Source: Plicaturopsis crispa FD-325 SS-3
Taxonomy: Eukaryota > Basidiomycota > Agaricomycetes > Amylocorticiales > Amylocorticiaceae
Direction: 5' to 3'
NCBI GenBank assembly: GCA_000827205.1
Contig: KN832560.1
Span: 218,370-282,369 of the forward strand
DNA length: 64,000 bases
Under the pieces are notes generated by a model, which was given only the letters and a program-made list of their open reading frames with translations, did no database searches and had not been told where the DNA came from. Made by a program: the position numbers and the translations under genes. This document shows, piece after piece, positions 58,660 through 64,000 of the stretch. How positions within the stretch are numbered: the stretch's first letter is position 1; every line of letters begins with the position of its first letter.

Positions 58660-59400
58660 ATGTCGACAAAATCAGTCGCCCATGCAGCAGACACAGAGTT
58701 TCTTATTCGACGCTCAATGTCGAAAGGATACCAGCTGTGCTCTCTCTTGACACCGCCCATCTATGCTGCTTTCACTTTCTCGCGATATGGAAGGGCTCAC
58801 CTGTCGGTCAACCGTCTTCTTCGCGCGACTTGGATAGGTGGTGGTGTCGGTACGGTGCATGTGGAGTCCGTCGTACTGCTAATCTGACTCGCCCAAGGTT
58901 GCGTGGGTGGCGGAGCCTTCGAATACGTTCGCTCCGCGTCCTCACCCGAAGACAAAATACGCGCTCGGAGAACATATGCAGCATACAATGTATTATACTA
59001 TTTTCCTGTACTTTTTCTTACGCACTGCTGAATATACTCCCATTGCTAGACAGCTTCTATCCGCGCCGATGATCACTCAACAATAGGTAACTGAGCAATC
59101 CAACGATTCCTGGACCCTTCTTGTATTCACGCACATGAGTGTGTAGGTGGCCTATTATTTGCTGTCCTTACACCGGCACTATTCTGGAATAAAGCTCGCA
59201 TGGTTCACCGTATGTACTCCAATATCTTCACCGTGCATTCATCTCATATTTTTATAGTGGTGCTGGGAGGTGCGGGTTTGGGATCTTCCGTCGGCCTCTT
59301 AACGCACTACGTGCGGACACTATCAGGAGATGCCCCGCCAAAAGTCGAGATACCTACTCATCCGGTCGTGTCGCAAACAGAGCCATCGACAGAAGAGTGA
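58660..59400 (+). CDS. Small conserved membrane protein, unknown function
   Basis: Five exons give about 170 residues. The start is MSTKSVAHAADTEFLIRRSMSKGYQLCSLLTPPIYAAFTF. Segments then read SVNRLLRATWIGGGVG, GGAFEYVRSASSPEDKIRARRTYAAYN, a 37-nt exon TASIRADDHSTI, GGLLFAVLTPALFWNKARMVH, and LVLGGAGLGSSVGLLTHYVRTLSGDAPPKVEIPTHP. Glycine-rich hydrophobic segments (WIGGGVG, GGAGLGSSVGLL) suggest several short membrane helices. The pattern, without a signal peptide, would fit a mitochondrial or ER membrane protein. I recall close basidiomycete homologues, all hypothetical. It is divergent from the acidic protein by 203 bp and convergent with the 5'-nucleotidase gene (136 bp). Confidence 0.8.
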
Positions 59401-59536
59401 CTTGTTCTCATGGCGCCTGCGATGACTGGCACTCCCTGGGAGGCTTACATGCTGCTGTTCTCGATTGTCCATTTCGCTTAATGCACGCTCTCCGCTCACA
59501 AATAATACAGTGCACACCAACTGCCCATTGCTCTCA

Positions 59537-62334
59537 TCAATCTCTGCCCTCATCCTTCAACCTCCCATCCACAGAGGGATGCACGGTAATCAGATCCTCC
59601 TCACTAAGCTCCGTGTCCTCCTTAGCCTCACCCGCCTGCCCGCTCCGCGCCTGTGCCCCATCGAAGCAATCCACGTCTGACATGTGTTCCTGCGCAGATA
59701 CGTTGATATGCTCCTGATAGTGAAGCCTCGACCTAGACCAGTGGATAGCTAGCGACGCGGCGTGTTTCCAGCGTTGGGAGGTTTGCGAGTCCGAGCGTTT
59801 GGGATGCCGTGCGCGCAGGGCCTTCTCGCGATCGATGGCGAGGTTAGTGCTGGAACGCAGCGGCTCGGGGATCGGTCGGTCGTGGTGGGAGAGACGGACC
59901 ATCTTGTTGACGTAGTGTGAGCCTAAATACTCGTCTGTCAGTCTCAATTGCATACTCATTCTCGAGGAGAGCTAACCCATGAGGTACTTGCGAACGATAG
60001 CGGAGAACAACATCCCCGTCTCGTCGTCAACGAGATATTTCTGCCCTTTGAGAGCAGTGAATCCATCGTGGCCTTGCGCCATATACTCCCTGGTAAGGAT
60101 GTTATATTTCCGACCGCCTTTTTGCCGTTTTATCTCTGCCCCATCCTTCAGAGGAGGGTCGCCCTGGTCGAGATCGTCGTGACCACGCACGCTCTCGGTG
60201 ACCTCTTTTAATAACCAGACGCCGAGGACGCGCTGGCCAGGTGGTCGACGAGAGTCCCAGGATACTCGGAACCCGGATATTACAGGGAAGCGCCTTCGGA
60301 AACGGTTGCTTAGCCGCAGTTCCACGTAGTGGAAATCAAGACGCACCCTTCCTGAGCAGGCCATGTTTCTAGCGAAGACTCGAGAGCGTCCCAAATCGCC
60401 TCTCCGTCTAGTTCGAGGACGACAAGGGGATCTTCGAACGGTAATATCTCCATGATGTCGCCTAGAGTTATGAGACCTGTAGATCATCATGCGTTCCATC
60501 AGCTATAACGTTTAATTCGGGAAAATGAGGGACTACCTGGCCCATAGACACTGTCCCCACGCAGAGTTCCAGCGCATATAAAGACCCCATCTGCACCACC
60601 ACATCCCTTCATGCAAAGAGCATCGTCGTACGAGTGACGCGATATATCGGCGAACCAATTGCCCGCAGCAGACTAAAGAACACTCAAAGTTAGACCTGCG
60701 GAAAGGAGGCAGGAGGTTACAAAATGCGAAGACAACTGACCTCGGCAGTACGAATAAACTGAGACCGCACGTCGATCTCAACGCTCGCGATGCAAACCGG
60801 CGCCTTCAAGCTAGAAGACACGGACGACAACAGTTTTTCCAATAGCTTTCCGAGCTTTTCTGATTTCTTCGACCCCGGCTGTGTCGTATGCTTCTTCCCT
60901 AAAACCCAAGGGGCTCAGCTGTCGAGTACTATATGGCGGTCCTCCGTAGAACTCACCTCGAATGGTTTTGATCACTTTCCTACGTACACTACCCGGCGGC
61001 GAGTCTGCCAACTCGAGTTCAAGTTCGCTGAGATCTCGGAAATCCGTCCCGCTTTTGACGAGAAGCACGTCGCCTTTGTCCTCCTCTGCACCGAGGACTT
61101 CCTGTGATGTGTCGTATCCCTCCCATCCAGTGACGCCTCTGGATACATAGTAGAGATGGTCGTGTCCTGCAGCCGACCGTGGTTCAGCGTGGTAAGAACG
61201 GCATGAATACTAAGATAATGGGATACCTCCGAGGAGTAGGTCAACCCCATGCTCGGATGCGAAGGGCCTATTTTTTTGTTCTGCGGGGGAGAGCGCAAGG
61301 AGTTGTTTGGCAAGCGTTATGTCCTGATATTCTGTAAGAACATTTCGACGCGAGACACTCTTATAGCAGACTCACATTAGGAACTCTGGACAGTGCGGGA
61401 TCAGTCGTTGAGGTTACACAATGGCTCATACGGAACACACACCTAGCATGTGTGAGGGCTATGATGAGATCACATCGATGTGGACCCTCAGGGTCTCGGA
61501 GTCTTCGGGAGAGTCTGTTGCCCACCTCGGCCATGTCTCGGTACTCAAAGTTGGGGGGCCATGACGACACCGTGCCAATCCATTCCCTGATTTCGAAACC
61601 GTCAATAAAGCAAATCCGCGGAAGAGAATAATTCAAAATCACTTTTCGACAAGACCTATTATGCCAATGCGTGCCCCAGCACGCTCTAAGATCTGAAATC
61701 CGTGCAGATATTCGGGTACTTTGCCTGTCGTGTTATCAATGATGTTGCTCAACACCCACGGCTACGTGTCGAGTCCTTCCTCATGAATATTCTGCCTCGA
61801 GACAATGTGCAGCCGGGACGCACGAATGTTGTGTCCTGTATCAACTTGGACAAATGAGGATATCCTAGACTATATTCAGGGTGTGAAGCAGAATTTAACA
61901 CGACGGGGCCTACCAAAGTCAAAGTCGTGGTTGCCTTTCATCGAGTTAATGAGATGGTATAAATCAACGGGTATACATGGTCGGCTCTAACCGGTAAGGG
62001 ATATGTCAGGAGCCAATTCATTCATAACCGGCACCTGGTCCAAGATAAATTGTACGGTAGTTAGTGCTGCGCTCAGTCATCGGAGCCAGGACAACCAACG
62101 TACCATATGGCTACCCCTGGTCACAGAGCTCTCCACCGACGGCGAGAAGACGTCTCCCGAGAAGAGCGTCAAACCATCCTTCAACCCATCCTCGCGCGTG
62201 TCCCAATTCTCGCGTATGCCATCTAGCATAGCTCCGAATTGCGTTACATCGATGGTCTCGTTTGAAGTGGGCGAGATTTTCTGCGGTGCGACTCGATAGA
62301 CGTCGTTGAAGTGAAGGATCTTCAGCAGCGACAT
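59537..62334 (-). CDS. 5'-nucleotidase-family metallophosphoesterase (cytosolic type)
   Basis: This fungal UshA-like protein of about 660 residues has no signal peptide, so it is probably cytosolic. The metallophosphoesterase part has MSLLKILHFNDVYRV, LTLFSGDVFSPS, VPVMNELAPDISLTGNHDFDFG, YPHLSKLIQDTTFPWVLSNI, DLIIALTHARVPN and GGHDHLYYVSRG. The usual DxH metal pair near the start reads DVY, so one His ligand is Tyr. The C-terminal 5'-nucleotidase domain has NWFADISRHSYDDALCMKGCGGADGVFICAGTLRGDSVYG, DIMEILPFEDPLVVLELDG, EGRFPVISGFRVSWDSRRPPGQRV, YMAQGHDGFTALKGQKYLVDDETG. A 10-nt exon encodes the VPN of ARVPND. The tail is acidic and ends DGRLKDEGRD. Substrate unknown (nucleotide or sugar phosphate). 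Confidence 0.9.
61376..61385 (-). other. 10-nt micro-exon of the 5'-nucleotidase-family gene
   Basis: On the minus strand AGTTCCTAAT lies between CTGTCCAG and GTGAGT. The flanking introns are 57 nt (61386-61442) and 52 nt (61324-61375). The join gives HAR-VPN-DITLAKQLL, the expected family sequence. Omitting it removes the conserved VPN and shifts the frame. Confidence 0.82.
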
Positions 62335-62707
62335 GTTCGGAAACCTGGTTGGTCGGGTAGATATGCTTACACGTTACAAGCAGAAGTATCGAATCCAAGA
62401 TGAGAGACCTTGGAACGATGAAGTATCGGATGCGGCCACTGCACGCGACATCATCGAGACGCGTTTCGCTTACCGGTAACTCACCTACCTGCCGGTGCCC
62501 GGCGTTCAAACGTTCAAAATTGAACTCGCTCGAATGAAGAAATCTGGAAGAAATCATCATTTCCTACCGAGTCTGAGAGCTCTACTGGCAACGTTCAACG
62601 GCGACGACTTTCGCTTAAAATCAACGACGTACAACACGCAGCACCGACTTGGCGTTAACTTGGCTGTTCCGATCGAACGTTGTCGTTGAAAAACTGACCC
62701 TGCGTCA
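62335..62707. promoter_or_regulatory. Divergent promoter, 5'-nucleotidase / RPC82
   Basis: This is 373 bp between start codons. Palindrome-like CGTTCAAACGTTCAA sits near 62503-62517 and GAACGTT-type strings recur nearby. No coding gene is seen. Confidence 0.35.
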
Positions 62708-64000
62708 ATGGCAGACGCAGAAACCGCTCGCCTGTGCGTCCAAATCATACACTCGCATTTCGGCCCTCTCACAGCAGTGAGCGTCTCATTTAGTCACAGT
62801 CAACATCCCGGAGAACTCAACTAGATCCCCAGAGCGTCGCGTCGAATTTACTCACCCGCGGACGGCTGCCGCTCAGCCATATTGTCCGATTTACATCGTT
62901 GAAACCGCGTACCGTGCGCGCATGCATCCTCGTTCTCATCCAGCACAACCTTCTGTGGCATGCCCAGACTGAGGACGAGGGAGAGGTTTTTGAGGTCAAC
63001 ACCGAAGAATGTCTTATGAGACTTCGTTTTGGGAGGTTCGTGTGGCAAGCGGAACAGATCTTTGGGCAGCCAGTGAGCCAGAAAAATATTCGGCGTGGTG
63101 ATAACATGCTGATGAGGATATCTTGTAGGGAGGAGAGATCGTCCAAATAATTCTTGATCATGGCAAGCTCCGTCCTCCGGAAATCTTATCCCGCCTATCC
63201 GTTTCCGATCCTAAAAGTGCGTACAGCGTTTTCTGAATGCAGGAACTCCATATGAACGAGATGCTTAAAACAGAGACGTCGGCTCACTCTCAGGCCCTCT
63301 ACAAAATGGTCAACTCGTTCTACTTGAAACCATCCACCATATTATCGCATTTCTCCCCGCGAGATAAACGCATCAAATACGAGGCAGAAGAAAAGGCAAA
63401 AATTGCAGGATTCCCCACAGCCAAGGAACTGCGGCATGCTAAAGAGACCGCCGAGGCACGACTAAAGAGGGAAGAAGAGGAAGCAGAAAAAGTCGGTCTT
63501 GTGAGTGTGAACAGGGTATAAGTTATAAATTTACTACCATATACTGACGGCACAGTTTGATGCTTAGAAACGAAAACCTGACGCCCCGGGTCCACGGGGC
63601 ACAAAGGTAGGTATACCACTATTTGTCCGGCGTCCTGCTAATTCTCATAATCACCAGCGGAAAGCAGTCGATGAAGAAGTCGTAGACGTGAGTAGTGTCA
63701 CAATATTTGCGTCCAGTCTAATCTGACCATGCACTCGCCCTCAGGACAGTGTCTACTTCCGCTTGAATTTTGACAAGTTCAATATACACATACGGAACAA
63801 GGCGCGCTTCATCTTTCCTTCTGCTTACAAAATGCACGAACGCTTATAGGAGTAAACAGCTTATTGAAGCGGCTGTCCGAGAGCGCTACAACGACAGCGC
63901 TGCGCTCGTTATGCGGGCTGCGCTTAAGGCAACGGAGGCGAAGCAGACCAGCGTCTCTGAGATCCGGACAGGTGTGTGTACCTTTTATCCTCCGGCACTG
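62708..64000 (+). CDS. RPC82: RNA polymerase III subunit RPC82 (RPC3), 3' partial
   Basis: RPC82 belongs to the Pol III trimer that opens promoters of tRNA and 5S genes. The start MADAETARLCVQIIHSHFGPLTA joins (AG at about 62830) to SVASNLLTRGRLPLSHIVRFTSLKPRTVRACILVLIQHNLLWHA, a winged-helix domain. FGRFVWQAEQIFGQP joins to GGEIVQIILDHGKLRPPEILSRLS. I place the next intron at GTGCGT...AAAACAG (57 nt), giving SDPKKTSAHSQALYKMV. LKPSTILSHFSPRDKRIKYEAEEKAKIAGFPTAKELR is diagnostic. After FNIHIRNK the only workable donor is GC (63802), leading to LIEAAVRERYNDSAALVMRAALKATEAKQTS. The window ends inside an intron, so the C-terminal half is missing. Confidence 0.92.

Noticed and set aside
63202-63240. 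Very short (about 27-nt) intron in RPC82
   Set aside because: GTGCGT to the first CAG gives the wrong phase and an early stop. Using the later AAAACAG gives a normal 57-nt intron and the family sequence.
1-64000. Transposons, LTR elements, tRNA genes, CRISPR arrays
   Set aside because: I scanned for reverse-transcriptase, transposase and integrase motifs, long terminal or inverted repeats and tRNA T-arm patterns by eye and found none. Short degraded copies could be missed.

Overview
This window reads as gene-dense nuclear DNA of a filamentous basidiomycete, most likely an agaricomycete. The protein families are fungal. Nearly every gene is cut by introns of about 48-66 nt with GTRNGT-type donors and CTNAY-like branch sites. 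No LTR elements, DNA transposons, tRNA, rRNA or CRISPR arrays were recognised. I assembled 27 protein-coding genes by joining exons by eye. Gene ends are reliable where the terminal exon matches a family consensus; some internal splice sites are inferred.

Layout. 0-0.6 kb: the last exon of a cysteine-rich hypothetical protein. 1.2-4.6 kb: a secreted alpha/beta-hydrolase. 4.9-12.1 kb: NOT1, scaffold of the CCR4-NOT deadenylase (minus strand). 12.4-14.2 kb: an MFS sugar transporter (minus), divergent from a GH13 amylase-like gene with a GPI-type tail at 14.8-17.0 kb. 17.3-20.5 kb: a HOOK dynein adaptor. 20.9-23.7 kb: two tandem paralogues of a four-helix membrane family. 24.2-27.2 kb: RNA 3'-phosphate cyclase and the CDC50 flippase subunit. 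27.7-33.4 kb: MET8, NUC1, mitochondrial ribosomal protein mL46 and V-ATPase subunit H. 33.5-41.2 kb: TRAPPC13, OXA1, DLD1 and BMT2. 41.5-44.4 kb: MBF1 and gamma-tubulin. 44.8-53.1 kb: a Nup1/Nup153-like FG nucleoporin divergent from YME2. 53.6-59.4 kb: a tetraspanin-like protein, a large acidic orphan protein and a small conserved membrane protein. 59.5-64 kb: a 5'-nucleotidase-family phosphoesterase and the start of RPC82, cut by the window edge.

Most genes are housekeeping and there is no secondary-metabolite cluster. Five mitochondrial genes (NUC1, mL46, OXA1, DLD1, YME2) lie between 28.7 and 53.1 kb, and several pairs share divergent promoters of only 156-203 bp. The most unusual signal is splicing. 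Four genes can only be read in frame by assuming micro-exons of 2 nt (MBF1), 4 nt (tetraspanin), 7 nt (amylase) and 10 nt (5'-nucleotidase), each flanked by ordinary AG and GT sites. One strong GC-AG intron (NUC1), one weaker GC-AG candidate (RPC82) and several stop-free, length-divisible-by-three introns accompany them. The amylase lacks both conserved subsite histidines of GH13, which points to a cell-wall glucanotransferase-like enzyme rather than a starch hydrolase.
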